A DNA stretch of 64,000 nucleotides from CBFGTV01 sp965652145 (GCA_965652145.1 CBFGTV010000011.1:4432-68431); one strand, 5' to 3'. Counted from the stretch's first letter, positions 8,648 to 18,174 are shown. Notes: generated by a model from the letters alone, not told the origin. Numbers and translations are program-made.

Positions 8648-9150
8648 TATTTCTCCTCCAGTTGCAAGGTATTTTTCTCTAGCTGATTTTCTTCCATTCC
8701 GTCGGCGGCCGCTTTGGTAAGGGCATGGACCAAAATTTCATCTTCGTTAATATCTACTGAAAGCGTTCCGGGGGTTAAGGTTATACTGTTGGCATACAAT
8801 ACTTTATTTAAAACCTTTTTATGCTTTACAGGCACCTTAACATAGCAGGGTGAGATGGGCATTGAGGGACTAAGTACTATTTTGGCAACATCTAAATTTG
8901 CCTTCACAATTTCAACTATCAAGACTCCTATGAACTTAATCAGCCTGACGATTCCCTTTAGTGAATAAAAAGAGGTTTCCCTTTCTTCAAACAGCAGGTC
9001 CTGATTAGTTAAGACTACAATAACTGAAATAATTAACCCGCTAACGAAAGACTGAATGGTTAGGCCGGGGGATAATATCAACCAAAATAAAAATAACAGC
9101 AGTAATAAGCATAAGGATTTTTTTTGAAAGAGCATCTTAAATGATTTCAT
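8647..9150 (-). CDS. mnhE: Mrp antiporter subunit E
   Basis: A 167-residue protein of the MnhE/PhaE/MbhA family and first gene of the locus. Seen: two or three N-terminal helices, then VKVPVKHKKVLNKVLYANSITLTPGT (read here as residues around 105-130, of which NSITLTPGT is the diagnostic motif), and a charged C-terminus. The ATG at 9150 follows AGGAGG. A promoter sits at 9227-9255. Confidence 0.93.
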   Translation of the reverse strand: MKSFKMLFQKKSLCLLLLLFLFWLILSPGLTIQSFVSGLIISVIVVLTNQDLLFEERETSFYSLKGIVRLIKFIGVLIVEIVKANLDVAKIVLSPSMPISPCYVKVPVKHKKVLNKVLYANSITLTPGTLSVDINEDEILVHALTKAAADGMEENQLEKNTLQLEEK

Positions 9151-9226
9151 TATAAACCTCCTAAAATATCAATCCTGTTTCAATTCTGAAGGAATTATTG
9201 CTTTTTGTTCAGAAAATGTCTCTTTT

Positions 9227-9255
9227 ATTGTACAGTAGATTTCTATTTTATTCAA
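9227..9255 (-). promoter_or_regulatory. Main promoter of the antiporter operon
   Basis: TTGAAT (9250-9255), 17 bases, TACAAT (9227-9232) on the minus strand, about 75 bases upstream of the mnhE start. Confidence 0.6.
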
Positions 9256-9294
9256 TGATTCATTGGGAAGATGAAGACTGGAATAAAATATGAC

Positions 9295-9337
9295 ATAAAT
9301 AAAGCCCCCGTCTTTCCTCTAAGAAAAACGGCCGGGC
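9295..9337 (-). terminator. Terminator after the three-gene membrane-protein operon
   Basis: Arms 9304-9316 and 9323-9337 pair (GCCC/GGGC, CCGT/ACGG and TTTC/GAAA, with a small bulge and a mismatch), followed on the minus strand by TTTATTTAT. Confidence 0.65.
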
Positions 9338-9378
9338 CGATTTTCCTGCTGTCAATTCAGAGGGCTTAAGCTATTTAT

Positions 9379-9798
9379 TTAACTGAGGTTGGTATCCTGG
9401 GCCTGCTCCTGGCTTTCAGAAGAACCAAGCATTGTATAAACCCTTTTTATACCAAACCATGTAAAGCATGCTATGGCGGCAATGGTTCCCAGCCTTCCGC
9501 CGATGCCAACATATGCATTTTCCGTAATTATATAGATGATTCCCATAATAAAGCCAACTGCCGCCATTTCCCCCAGCCTTGGTACATACTTTACAGCCAC
9601 CATACCTCCGTAGGATGAACAGGCAGCCATGATCGCCATTTTAGTGCCCAGGGCAGGGAAAAAATATGGAAATACGATTCCAGAAACCAACGTCACAACG
9701 GCAGAGCCAAAAACGGCCCCTTTTTTCATGTAAACACTGATACCATAGGTGGCAATTGCTGACAATATGGAAACAACAATTATATATAGGCTTTCCAT
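9379..9798 (-). CDS. Small polytopic membrane protein, paralog of the next gene
   Basis: 139 residues with about five hydrophobic segments and a hydrophilic, Gln/Ser-rich tail. I do not recognise the family. Seen: GGMVAVKYVPRLGEMAAVGF then AYVGIGGRLGTIAAI; the neighbour at 9812-10171 has a matching pattern (VGMSSTKVIPSLTGAALAG then IYAGIGGKGGTSAAL), so the two are tandem paralogs. It is the last gene of a three-gene operon upstream of the antiporter locus. Function unknown; a transport or channel role is possible given the GIGG(R/K)xGT loop, but nothing proves it. Confidence 0.75.
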   Translation of the reverse strand: MESLYIIVVSILSAIATYGISVYMKKGAVFGSAVVTLVSGIVFPYFFPALGTKMAIMAACSSYGGMVAVKYVPRLGEMAAVGFIMGIIYIITENAYVGIGGRLGTIAAIACFTWFGIKRVYTMLGSSESQEQAQDTNLS

Positions 9799-9811
9799 TT
9801 TTTCTTCTCTC

Positions 9812-10171
9812 CTAACCCAGCAGATTCATAATAGCCCTAGTAATTAAGGTAGACAGGGCAGCTGATGTTCCCCCCTTGCCTCCAATTCCTGCATAAATCT
9901 CAGTGGTAAGGGACAATACAATTCCCACAATGATTCCAGCAAGGGCAGCTCCGGTGAGGGATGGGATCACCTTGGTAGATGACATACCCACAAAGGATGC
10001 TGCATAGGTGATGCCTGCCAGGTTGCCCGGCAGCAGTATGGCTGCCAATACGCCTACTAAGCCACTGGCAACAACTGCACCATAGCCCATTTCATGATTA
10101 AGAAACCATGTAATTATCACCGCCACTAGGGAGCAACCAAGTATTTGAAGCCTTTCTTTATCTAATTTCAT
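9812..10171 (-). CDS. Small polytopic membrane protein, paralog of the preceding entry
   Basis: 119 residues, four or five hydrophobic segments, a short charged N-terminus (MKLDKERLQ) and a glycine-rich loop YAGIGGKGGTSAA near residues 92-104. It overlaps the 62-residue gene upstream by 4 bases (ATGA) and is separated from its paralog by 13 bases. Unrecognised family; see the paralog for the shared motif. Confidence 0.75.
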   Translation of the reverse strand: MKLDKERLQILGCSLVAVIITWFLNHEMGYGAVVASGLVGVLAAILLPGNLAGITYAASFVGMSSTKVIPSLTGAALAGIIVGIVLSLTTEIYAGIGGKGGTSAALSTLITRAIMNLLG

Positions 10172-10356
10172 TTTGCTTCCTCCCTTGGTTGATGTGTAAT
10201 TTCCCGGTAATGACCCAATAGCCCCAGCCCATAAAAAATAATTACGATTCCTGCCAACAGAGCAGTTAATATATCTCGATTAATCATAACAGCGCTTATT
10301 AATAAACCGCAGCCAGTAGCGATAAAGGCCAGTAAAGCTATTATTTTTCTTTTCAT
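10168..10356 (-). CDS. Two-helix small membrane protein, 62 residues
   Basis: The first gene of the three-gene operon. Seen: two predicted helices (about residues 5-25 and 30-48) and a charged C-terminal tail. It is preceded by GGGGGAG and a strong promoter. No family was recognised. Its coupling to the two paralogous membrane proteins suggests a common complex, by inference only. Confidence 0.65.
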   Translation of the reverse strand: MKRKIIALLAFIATGCGLLISAVMINRDILTALLAGIVIIFYGLGLLGHYREITHQPREEAK

Positions 10357-10400
10357 GAAACTCCCCCATTCCCCTCGCTTTTTTATTATTCTATTATTTT

Positions 10401-10429
10401 ATTGTAATACTTTGACAATTGCATGTCAA
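10401..10429 (-). promoter_or_regulatory. Strong sigma-A promoter with an inverted repeat over the -35
   Basis: TTGACA (10424-10429), exactly 17 bases, TACAAT (10401-10406) on the minus strand, upstream of the three-gene membrane operon. The -35 is one arm of an inverted repeat, TTGACA-N6-TGTCAA (10412-10429), a possible operator. Confidence 0.8.
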
Positions 10430-10501
10430 TTATTAAAGGTATTCCATAATTAGTAGTTAATTTTTTACCATAATCATGGAAATATTTGGAATAGAGATTA
10501 C

Positions 10502-10534
10502 AAAAAATTGCCTTCAAATTCATTTTGAAGGCAA
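10502..10534 (-). terminator. Terminator of the CBS-domain gene
   Basis: A perfect 10-base stem (10508-10517 with 10525-10534) is followed on the minus strand by TTTTTTG. Confidence 0.88.
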
Positions 10535-10587
10535 AGTCAAAATACCATGGGGTTATTTAATTTATCATAGGAATTACATTTTTCGCA

Positions 10588-11037
10588 TTAACTGTCGGCA
10601 TAGGCTTTAATGATATCTCTTCTACTAACAATCCCCACTAGCTTTCCATTTTCTGTTATCGGTACCCGATTGACCTTTTTAGTCGCCATCAAGGTGGCAA
10701 TTTCTTCAATATTTTCTTCCACATCAACTGAAATAACCTTTTCAGTCATTACATCCTCTACCCGATAGCCAACCATTTTTCTAATCTGCTCTTGAATGGT
10801 TTTAGTACTTTCCAGAAAAATATAGCTGTCTAAAATCGTAAAATAACTGGGAATTTGCAGCTTCTTACTACGATAAATCAGGTCTCCTTCAGTGATCATT
10901 CCCACAACATGGTTTTCTTCATCTACCACCGGCAAGCCGCTGACATTATGCTCCATCAGCAGCTTAATAACATGTTCAACCGTATCTTCCCTTTTTACCG
11001 TAATTACATCCTTGGTCATAATTTCCCTAGCCAACAT
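10588..11037 (-). CDS. Tandem CBS-domain protein
   Basis: 149 residues made of two CBS domains and little else. Seen: MTKDVITVKREDTVEHVI (about 7-24), then GMITEGDLIYR closing the first domain, and VMTEKVISVDVEENIEEI and GIVSRRDIIKAY closing the second. CBS pairs bind adenine nucleotides and act as energy or ligand sensors; the partner cannot be told from the sequence. It is a single-gene unit with its own terminator, 130 bases downstream of addA. Confidence 0.9.
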   Translation of the reverse strand: MLAREIMTKDVITVKREDTVEHVIKLLMEHNVSGLPVVDEENHVVGMITEGDLIYRSKKLQIPSYFTILDSYIFLESTKTIQEQIRKMVGYRVEDVMTEKVISVDVEENIEEIATLMATKKVNRVPITENGKLVGIVSRRDIIKAYADS

Positions 11038-11168
11038 AGCCCAATCCCTCTTTTCTTTATTTTATAATTTCAATCAACCTAATTTCATGTACACACCATT
11101 TTCTTTTTTTAAGATACCCAATTATGAAGAAATCTAAAAGTCAGTTTGAGAAAAAATAAAGTCTGCCA

Positions 11169-14100
11169 TTAAAGCTTTAATACTTCATCAGTATAAAAAA
11201 GATAAAGATATCTCTCTAGCACAGCCTGACCCGTTATTCTTTCCAGAGCCTCCTGGTATAATTGCAGCTGGGTAAGGTATCTGGCTTTAATATTACGCCG
11301 ATCTTCCCCCAATACAAAATCACTTTTGTAGTCTAACAGCACCAGTCCCCCTGCCTCTTCAAAATAGCAGTCTATTATTCCCTGTACCAACAGGATTTCA
11401 TTGGAATCCTTTAAATTTTCAATTACGTCACCTGCACGTTTTTTGATATTAAAGGGTACCTCGCGATAGACCCTTTCTGCCCTTAACATTCGTTTTCCAA
11501 TATCAGATTCAAAGAAGGACAGCAGTTTTTCCGGAACCACCGTATGGGCCTCCTGTCCTGTCAACAGCTCCCGATCCTGAAGCTCACCCAATTGTTCATT
11601 AATTGCTTCGATGCTTTCAACCCTCTTTAAATCTAAATGCTGTAGGACAAAGTGCAAAATGGTTCCCTTCTCAGCCGCTGTAAATTCCTTGCTGTCTTCA
11701 ATAAACTTCGGCATCTTCACCAGGGGCGGTATTTTATGTCCCAGGCTTTCAAGCCTTCTAAACTGTGCCAGCTTGATATCGGTTACCGATAGCTTTGAAG
11801 GAATATACAGGGCCTCCCGATGGGGGTAAACCCAATTTAAACGTCTGTTTACCTCTCTATACTCCCGGGAATTTGTATCAACTGGTGGATTCTCGAGCCA
11901 TTCCATCATTTGATCCTTTAGGTGAATCTTTTCCTGCTCTTCAATTTTCAAGCTGCCTCGATGAATGATTTTAATTTTCCATCGGGATTCCTCCTGGGGC
12001 AATTGACTGCCATCCACCGTAGCTTCCGCCAGGCTTCTGAGGGGTTCCCCCTGGGGATGAAGCATTAAAACGGAAATCAACCATTCTAAGTAGGATTTGC
12101 TGGAAAACAACCGATAGGTACTGCTTCCCTGACTCCATTTTTTACAGAGCTTAGGAAGATTTCTACCAGAACCCACCAAAATCAGCTTATCCTTGGGCCG
12201 GGTAAGGGCTACATATAGTACCCGCATTTCTTCTGATAGGCTTTCCAGCTTGATTTGGTCCTTCATGGCAATTCTTGCAAGGGTATCCCGGGTGACCCGC
12301 AGGTCAGTGTCTATAAACGATGGCCCCAGACCCAGCTCCCGGTGTAAAAGGATTCGGTCATTGGTATCCCTCAGGTTGAAATTTTTCCCTATTCCTGCTA
12401 GAATTACAACTGGAAATTCCAGCCCTTTACTTTTATGAATACTCATCATTCTGACAACATTATCATTTTCATTCAGTATTTTGGCTGATCCCATGTCCCC
12501 TTTACTGCCCTGGATCTTAGTAACAAAATGAATGAAATTAAAGAGGCCCTTAATAGCGGTTTTTTGGAATTGACTGGCACGGTCAAGTAGTATCCTCAGG
12601 TTTGCCTGTCTCTGCTGACCTCCGGGCATGGCCCCCACATAGTGGTAAAAGCCTGTATCCATTAACAGCTTCCAAATAAATTCCTCCAGCTTCATATAAC
12701 GGGCGGCTTCTGCCCATTGAGCAAGTCTGTCAATAAAGTCCTTTAATTTATCATGAAGGGGCCCCTGGGCCTCCTGTACATATTGATTAATGGCTTCAAA
12801 ATAGCTGCCTCTGGGGAAGGCAATCCGAATATCAATTAGCTCTTCGGTAGTGAAGGCACCTATGGGGGATCGCATGACACTAATAAGGGGGATATCCTGT
12901 CGTTTATTATCTAAAACCTTCAACAGGTTCATAAATAAGTTGATCTCAATGGTTTCAAAATAGCCTGTATTAGCATCTGCGTAGGCTGGTATACCTTCCC
13001 TCGTAAAGGTTTCTAAAAAAATCTCTCCCCACCCCTGGGTGGTTCTCAAAAGTACTACGATATCTTGGTAATCAATTTTACGATAAGTATTTTGTCGGGA
13101 GTCAAAGATTTCTTCCTTTAACAGCTCCTTGATTCTTGAAGCCACCATCCTCGCCTCTACCTCTATGTCCTCCAGCAGCTCCAGCTCCTCGTCCAATTCC
13201 TCCGCCTCAATTTCCTTTTCAATTAAGTGCAGCTCTACAGGGTTTTCATCCAGGGGCATAAAGCTGCCTCCCTGATAAAGGTAGGCTTCGGGAGTATAAT
13301 CGACCTCTCCCAGGGTTTTACTCATGATATTTTTAAAAACATAATTGACCGCCTGTAAGATTTCACCTCTGCTTCTGAAATTCTTTGCCAGGTCTATCCT
13401 TCGGTTAAGGGCTGTGGAATCTTTTTGAAAGGCTTCATACTTTTCTATGAACAGGCCGGGATCAGCCAGTCGAAATCGATAAATACTCTGCTTAACATCC
13501 CCCACCAGGAATAGATTGTTTTTCCTCTTTATTCTATTAATGATCGTTTCTTGAACAATATTACTGTCCTGGTACTCATCAACAAAAATATACCGATATT
13601 TATTTTGATATTCCCTGGCCACTAGGGGGTCCTCCAGTATTTTTAAGGCATAATGCTCTAAATCATTAAAGTCAACAATTCCCTTTTCCAGCTTTTTTTC
13701 CCGGTAGGCCAGGCTAAAGCGATTCGCCAGGTCTGCTAAATATTCCATATCCGGGGCCATCCGGTTCAAATCTTCCTGGTAATCTTCGGGAGAAAGGCTA
13801 AAGTAATCCTCCTTCAGCTTGCTTAATATCTTTTTTCCTTGATCCCGCAGGGACTTAATTTCTTCCTTAAGAGCTTCATCGTCTTCACGGGAAGCTCGCC
13901 CCAGGTTTTTGTGCTTAATATTCATTAAGGCCCTATACAATTGAGTAAGTCCTTCCCTTAGGGAAGTCCCTAGGTCTTCAATGATTTTTAAATCCTCCTC
14001 CAGGGCTGTCAGATAGACTGCCGGTCCACCTGGTTTTTGACAAAGGGATTTTGCCAATTGAAACAGCTCCCTGGCCCCCTCCAAACGAATGGCTATATTG

Positions 14101-14744
14101 CTTCTGATGACGTGACTCCAATGGCTTTTTTCCAGCTCGATTAAATCCATTTGAAAGTACTTTACCTGCTCCTGAAGCCATTGATCAGGATAGGGCTTAC
14201 TTTGTACAAAATGGTATATTTTTAAAATCAGCTCCTTAAGGGGAGTATCCTCTCGATTCCCCCCAAAGGCCTCTACCAGGTTGAAAAAGCAGGGGTTTGC
14301 CATTTCATATTCTGTTTCCAGCAGCTCATCCAGGGCCTCAGCCTGTAGTATTGAGGTTTCTGTTCCATCTCCAATCCTAAAGGCAGGGTCAATATCAATG
14401 AGGTGAAAATTCCGCTTCAGCACCTCAATACAAAATGCGTGGAGGGTGGCAATGGTGGCTCGGCCCAGCAGGGTCATTTGCTTTCGTATATGGCCTTCTT
14501 TTTCAAGGTTACCTTCCAGCTCCCTGACTATGGCTGCTGCAATCCGTTCCCTCATTTCTCCGGCAGCTGCATTGGTAAAGGTAACAATTAACAGTTCATC
14601 TATATTGACTTCATCATCAATGATCAGCCGTATAATCCGTTCCACCAAAACCGCTGTTTTTCCAGAACCTGCCCCGGCGGCCACCAATAAATTACTCCCT
14701 CTAGATGTTATCGCCGCCTGCTGCTCCGGTGTCCATTTAGGCAT
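11169..14744 (-). CDS. addA: AddA: ATP-dependent helicase/nuclease subunit A
   Basis: 1191 residues, near the usual ~1230. AddAB processes double-strand DNA ends for recombination and acts on Chi. Seen: Walker A AAGAGSGKT (about 22-30), motif II FVDEYQDSN, helicase motif MMSIHKSKGLEFPVV, LRVLYVALTRPKDKL-type motif VI, and a C-terminal PD-(D/E)XK nuclease with GIIDC (D1125) and LDYKS (D1138, K1140). The start ATG lies inside the last codons of addB (8-base overlap), so translation is coupled. No anomalies were seen. Cytoplasmic; works as a heterodimer with AddB. Confidence 0.97.
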   Translation of the reverse strand: MPKWTPEQQAAITSRGSNLLVAAGAGSGKTAVLVERIIRLIIDDEVNIDELLIVTFTNAAAGEMRERIAAAIVRELEGNLEKEGHIRKQMTLLGRATIATLHAFCIEVLKRNFHLIDIDPAFRIGDGTETSILQAEALDELLETEYEMANPCFFNLVEAFGGNREDTPLKELILKIYHFVQSKPYPDQWLQEQVKYFQMDLIELEKSHWSHVIRSNIAIRLEGARELFQLAKSLCQKPGGPAVYLTALEEDLKIIEDLGTSLREGLTQLYRALMNIKHKNLGRASREDDEALKEEIKSLRDQGKKILSKLKEDYFSLSPEDYQEDLNRMAPDMEYLADLANRFSLAYREKKLEKGIVDFNDLEHYALKILEDPLVAREYQNKYRYIFVDEYQDSNIVQETIINRIKRKNNLFLVGDVKQSIYRFRLADPGLFIEKYEAFQKDSTALNRRIDLAKNFRSRGEILQAVNYVFKNIMSKTLGEVDYTPEAYLYQGGSFMPLDENPVELHLIEKEIEAEELDEELELLEDIEVEARMVASRIKELLKEEIFDSRQNTYRKIDYQDIVVLLRTTQGWGEIFLETFTREGIPAYADANTGYFETIEINLFMNLLKVLDNKRQDIPLISVMRSPIGAFTTEELIDIRIAFPRGSYFEAINQYVQEAQGPLHDKLKDFIDRLAQWAEAARYMKLEEFIWKLLMDTGFYHYVGAMPGGQQRQANLRILLDRASQFQKTAIKGLFNFIHFVTKIQGSKGDMGSAKILNENDNVVRMMSIHKSKGLEFPVVILAGIGKNFNLRDTNDRILLHRELGLGPSFIDTDLRVTRDTLARIAMKDQIKLESLSEEMRVLYVALTRPKDKLILVGSGRNLPKLCKKWSQGSSTYRLFSSKSYLEWLISVLMLHPQGEPLRSLAEATVDGSQLPQEESRWKIKIIHRGSLKIEEQEKIHLKDQMMEWLENPPVDTNSREYREVNRRLNWVYPHREALYIPSKLSVTDIKLAQFRRLESLGHKIPPLVKMPKFIEDSKEFTAAEKGTILHFVLQHLDLKRVESIEAINEQLGELQDRELLTGQEAHTVVPEKLLSFFESDIGKRMLRAERVYREVPFNIKKRAGDVIENLKDSNEILLVQGIIDCYFEEAGGLVLLDYKSDFVLGEDRRNIKARYLTQLQLYQEALERITGQAVLERYLYLFYTDEVLKL

Positions 14745-17700
14745 CCGCCAACACCTCTCCTTCTATTTTTAGCTTGTCCAGTATTTCCTCATCCTTCAGT
14801 TCCTTTATAATCCGATAGACGTTGTCCTCCAACAGGCCGTCAAATTGACAAATGGACTGATATTGACAATATTGACAGGATACCTGCTTTCCCTTCTTAC
14901 AGGGCAAAATTTTGACATTCCCCTTCAATATTTCCCTGGAAATTTCCTTGATAATATGTCGAATATGATTCAGCATAGATCGAAAGTCCTCTGCCGTTAG
15001 AACCGACGAGGTCTTTGAGATTTCATCACCTTTATTAAGCCTGACGGGAATAATATCTGAGCTGCCGTCTATATCGATATCAATATTTTTTATAACCTTC
15101 AGGTCCTTAAGTACCATTCCCCTTAGTTTCAGGGCCTTGTTTATCTCCCTTTCAATATGCTCTGAGGCCAGATCAGTGGTTTTAATCAGGGGATCATCAA
15201 TTTTAAAATAGAATATTCCTCCGGGGTAGAGCTTAACATTTTTAAAGGACTCAACTGAAAGTACTGCATCCATATAGACCAATAGCTGCAGCTGCAGACC
15301 ATAATAGGCATCACTCAGACTAAAATCCCGATTACCAGATTTATAGTCGATAATATTGATATATTGCCCTGTTTCATCGGTATAGACATCAACCCGGTCA
15401 ATTACGCCCTGTAAAAATATCTCCTCCCCATCCTCCAGCTCGATGATAATAGCCGGAAGGGTGGCTCCCTCTTGGTTTGAAAACTGTATTTCATGGCCCA
15501 TGGGATTAAAATTGCCGTTTTTCAGATGGTTTGTCAGGGTCCATAGGGCCCGCTTACTAATGCGCTTTAATCGATTTACCATATACCGGTAACGATGGGT
15601 GCTGTTTAATATACCATTTTCAAAGGTCTCAGAAATTCCATCGATGAGGGTATCAACAATCTGCTCACATTGCTGTCTTTCAAGCTCTCTCCATTCCAGC
15701 CTCTCGGCCTGAAGGTATCTGCCGAAAAGCTCCAGGGAATAATGAAACAACCTGCCAATATCTGGACTTTTCAGCTGATATTCCTTTCGTTCCCTGGGCT
15801 TCAAGCCATAGGCCACCATATGGGAAAAGGGACAGTTTGAGAATCGCTCAAGCCTCGAGATGCTGGTATGGATAGGAGTCTGATAAAGCTCCCTGGCCTT
15901 GGTATTGGGTATATAATGAATCTGATTCTCATGAAACAGGCCCTTAACCATTAAATCCTTTCGCTTATGCCATTCTGGATTATCATGATACCAGGCCAAT
16001 ACCTTCCACCACAGGTCAGAACATTCCTTTTCATCCAGCTTCAACCGCATATTTTCGACCAAATATTTGAAGGTACTGGTGGGAGTAGCCACATAATTGA
16101 TAGAATCTTGACTTACTTTAACCAGATCACTTTTGATATGTTTTTTCTGATACAGCGTTTTAAAGAGATCATTGATAATTGATGGGCTTTGGGCCCTTCG
16201 CTCTTGATATGCAGCAGCATAGCTCAACCAGAGGTATTGGCTCGGTTTAGACAGGGCCATGTAAATGGCAAGCTTTTCTTCCGCCAGCCTACCTTCCCCA
16301 TAGACTGCCAATGTAATACCATGCTCCTTTAAAAGCTGCCTTTCCTGATCAGACAGCAATCCTTCTTCTTCTCGCAGGGAAGGCAGGATACCATCATTGA
16401 CTCCCACTACAAAAAGGGCTTTGATATCGTGGCTTCGGGAACGATCCAGGTTTCCTACCAAAACCTGGTCAACGGTGGCCGGTATGACCCCAATTTCACA
16501 GGCACCAAAACCAGATTCCAGTACTTTTTTATACTCTTTGAGGGAAATTTTTCGATCACCTAAAATCTCGGAAAGCTGGTCAAAAATCGCCATAACAGTA
16601 TTCCATATTTGGGTATTTTCATTAACTGAGTCATAGCGCCCCAGCTCCTTCAGCTTTTCAATCCAATCTTCCAGCTTTTCTTCCATTTTCATTTGCTGAA
16701 GTAGATTAAATAGCCCTTTGGTAATTTCCAACACGCTGCCTGCCTTTTTGACATTCTCCTTAAAGGTTCCCAGGGGCTGATAAAATTGACTTCTAATTTG
16801 ATTTAAACGGCCTAGGTCCTCATCCTGTCCCTTTGTAAACTCCTTTTCCCATTGGCTGCCCCTTATGCCGTAGGCAATCCCATAGTTTTCCAGTTCTTCG
16901 ATTTCATCCTTACTTAAATCACTAAAGCCGGTTTTAAGGAATCGAAAGACATCCTCATACTGAAAACCCCGGCTAACAATATCAATGGCGGCCAATATCA
17001 GCTCCACCAGGGGATGATCCATGATGTCCCGCTTTTCGTCCATAAAGCATGGTATTTCATATTCCTGAAAAACCCTTTTAATAATCATGCTGTAACTATT
17101 TAAGTCACCGCTTACGATGGCTATGTCTTTAAACCGATAGCCCTGATCCCTTACCAGGGAAAGAATTTGACCGGCCACCTGCTCTATTTCTGTATAAAGA
17201 TTAGCTGCAGAAAATATCTCTATTTCATTCCCCCTACCTTCATAGCTTCGATAGGGATAAGCATAGATTTCCCTTTCCACATGGGCAAGCTGCGGCGGCT
17301 TTATTTCCTTCTGGTGGGTTAATATGATCTGTTCCTCCCTGATTTCCAAATGCTGGGCCAGGTGTCTGATCTGCTTAAGGGTTCCCTCTGTCACGGCAAA
17401 CAGGTCACCTTCCCGGGAATGGGGATTAGGATCAAGGGTAAGGGCAATATTAATCTGCCGGGCCTTTTTCATCAGCTCGGCAATAATCCTCAGGGTTTGG
17501 GGAGTCATATAATGAAATCCGTCAATCCAGATCTCTGCGTCATTAAGGAATTTGGTATCTTTTATTTTTTCAATTAGTAAATTGATATGGTCTTCGGTAT
17601 CAAGATAGGCATTTTCAAGATAGCGATTAAAATACTCATACAACAAAGAAAAATCCTTTAGCTTTAGCCTTAGCAAAGGTTCTTCCTTCAAGGTATCTAA

Positions 17701-18123
17701 GAGCTTCAGCTCTTCGGGTAAAATGTCGTGCTGCTTCATTTCACTGATTAATTCATTTATTTTCAGTACGAAGCCCTCCTGCCTGGCAGTTTTCTGATAG
17801 ATGGTCAAGTCTTTACCCAATTCCTCCAACAGCTTTCTAATGACCATGTTTTTACCAATATCATTTATATTAATTTGGGTTAGTCCCCCCACTTCATTAA
17901 ACACCTGGTAGGCTAATCGGGAAAAGCTCAGCACCTCTGCCTCCATGATTCCCTCTAGATCTTGCTTTTCCAGCAGATCCCTTTCAGCCTGCAGGGTAAA
18001 CTGCTCCGGCACCAACAATATCAGCTTCTGCTGTTTTTTCTCAATGATTTTTTCTCTGATTTCCTTTAATATGTAGGTGGTTTTTCCCGTTCCGCTTCTA
18101 CCCAAAATATACTTTACACCCAT
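14737..18123 (-). CDS. addB: AddB: ATP-dependent nuclease subunit B
   Basis: 1128 residues, the normal length. The start at 18123 (after AGAGGTGAGACA) is chosen over an upstream in-frame codon at 18189 because residue 1 then opens the Walker-A region (GRSGTGKT, residues 8-15) directly. Seen: the C-terminal nuclease motif GVIDRVD followed by IIDYKSG, and four cysteines for the known AddB 4Fe-4S cluster: one in FSNCPF (about residue 760) and CQYCQYQSIC (C1083, C1086, C1092). It forms the AddAB end-resection enzyme with the overlapping addA. An extended -10 promoter lies just upstream. Confidence 0.97.
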   Translation of the reverse strand: MGVKYILGRSGTGKTTYILKEIREKIIEKKQQKLILLVPEQFTLQAERDLLEKQDLEGIMEAEVLSFSRLAYQVFNEVGGLTQININDIGKNMVIRKLLEELGKDLTIYQKTARQEGFVLKINELISEMKQHDILPEELKLLDTLKEEPLLRLKLKDFSLLYEYFNRYLENAYLDTEDHINLLIEKIKDTKFLNDAEIWIDGFHYMTPQTLRIIAELMKKARQINIALTLDPNPHSREGDLFAVTEGTLKQIRHLAQHLEIREEQIILTHQKEIKPPQLAHVEREIYAYPYRSYEGRGNEIEIFSAANLYTEIEQVAGQILSLVRDQGYRFKDIAIVSGDLNSYSMIIKRVFQEYEIPCFMDEKRDIMDHPLVELILAAIDIVSRGFQYEDVFRFLKTGFSDLSKDEIEELENYGIAYGIRGSQWEKEFTKGQDEDLGRLNQIRSQFYQPLGTFKENVKKAGSVLEITKGLFNLLQQMKMEEKLEDWIEKLKELGRYDSVNENTQIWNTVMAIFDQLSEILGDRKISLKEYKKVLESGFGACEIGVIPATVDQVLVGNLDRSRSHDIKALFVVGVNDGILPSLREEEGLLSDQERQLLKEHGITLAVYGEGRLAEEKLAIYMALSKPSQYLWLSYAAAYQERRAQSPSIINDLFKTLYQKKHIKSDLVKVSQDSINYVATPTSTFKYLVENMRLKLDEKECSDLWWKVLAWYHDNPEWHKRKDLMVKGLFHENQIHYIPNTKARELYQTPIHTSISRLERFSNCPFSHMVAYGLKPRERKEYQLKSPDIGRLFHYSLELFGRYLQAERLEWRELERQQCEQIVDTLIDGISETFENGILNSTHRYRYMVNRLKRISKRALWTLTNHLKNGNFNPMGHEIQFSNQEGATLPAIIIELEDGEEIFLQGVIDRVDVYTDETGQYINIIDYKSGNRDFSLSDAYYGLQLQLLVYMDAVLSVESFKNVKLYPGGIFYFKIDDPLIKTTDLASEHIEREINKALKLRGMVLKDLKVIKNIDIDIDGSSDIIPVRLNKGDEISKTSSVLTAEDFRSMLNHIRHIIKEISREILKGNVKILPCKKGKQVSCQYCQYQSICQFDGLLEDNVYRIIKELKDEEILDKLKIEGEVLADA

Positions 18124-18157
18124 TGTCTCACCTCTATTCTTAGGGTTTATTAAGTAA

Positions 18158-18166
18158 ATTATATCA
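18158..18166 (-). promoter_or_regulatory. Extended -10 promoter of addBA
   Basis: On the minus strand, TGATATAAT (TG at 18165-18166, TATAAT at 18158-18163) lies about 35 bases upstream of the addB ATG. There is no good -35, as expected for an extended -10. Confidence 0.55.
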
Positions 18167-18174
18167 TAATCAAT

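Noticed and set aside
14446..14772. A plus-strand frame at the addA/addB junction
   Set aside because: Opposite the conserved AddA Walker-A region; not a gene.
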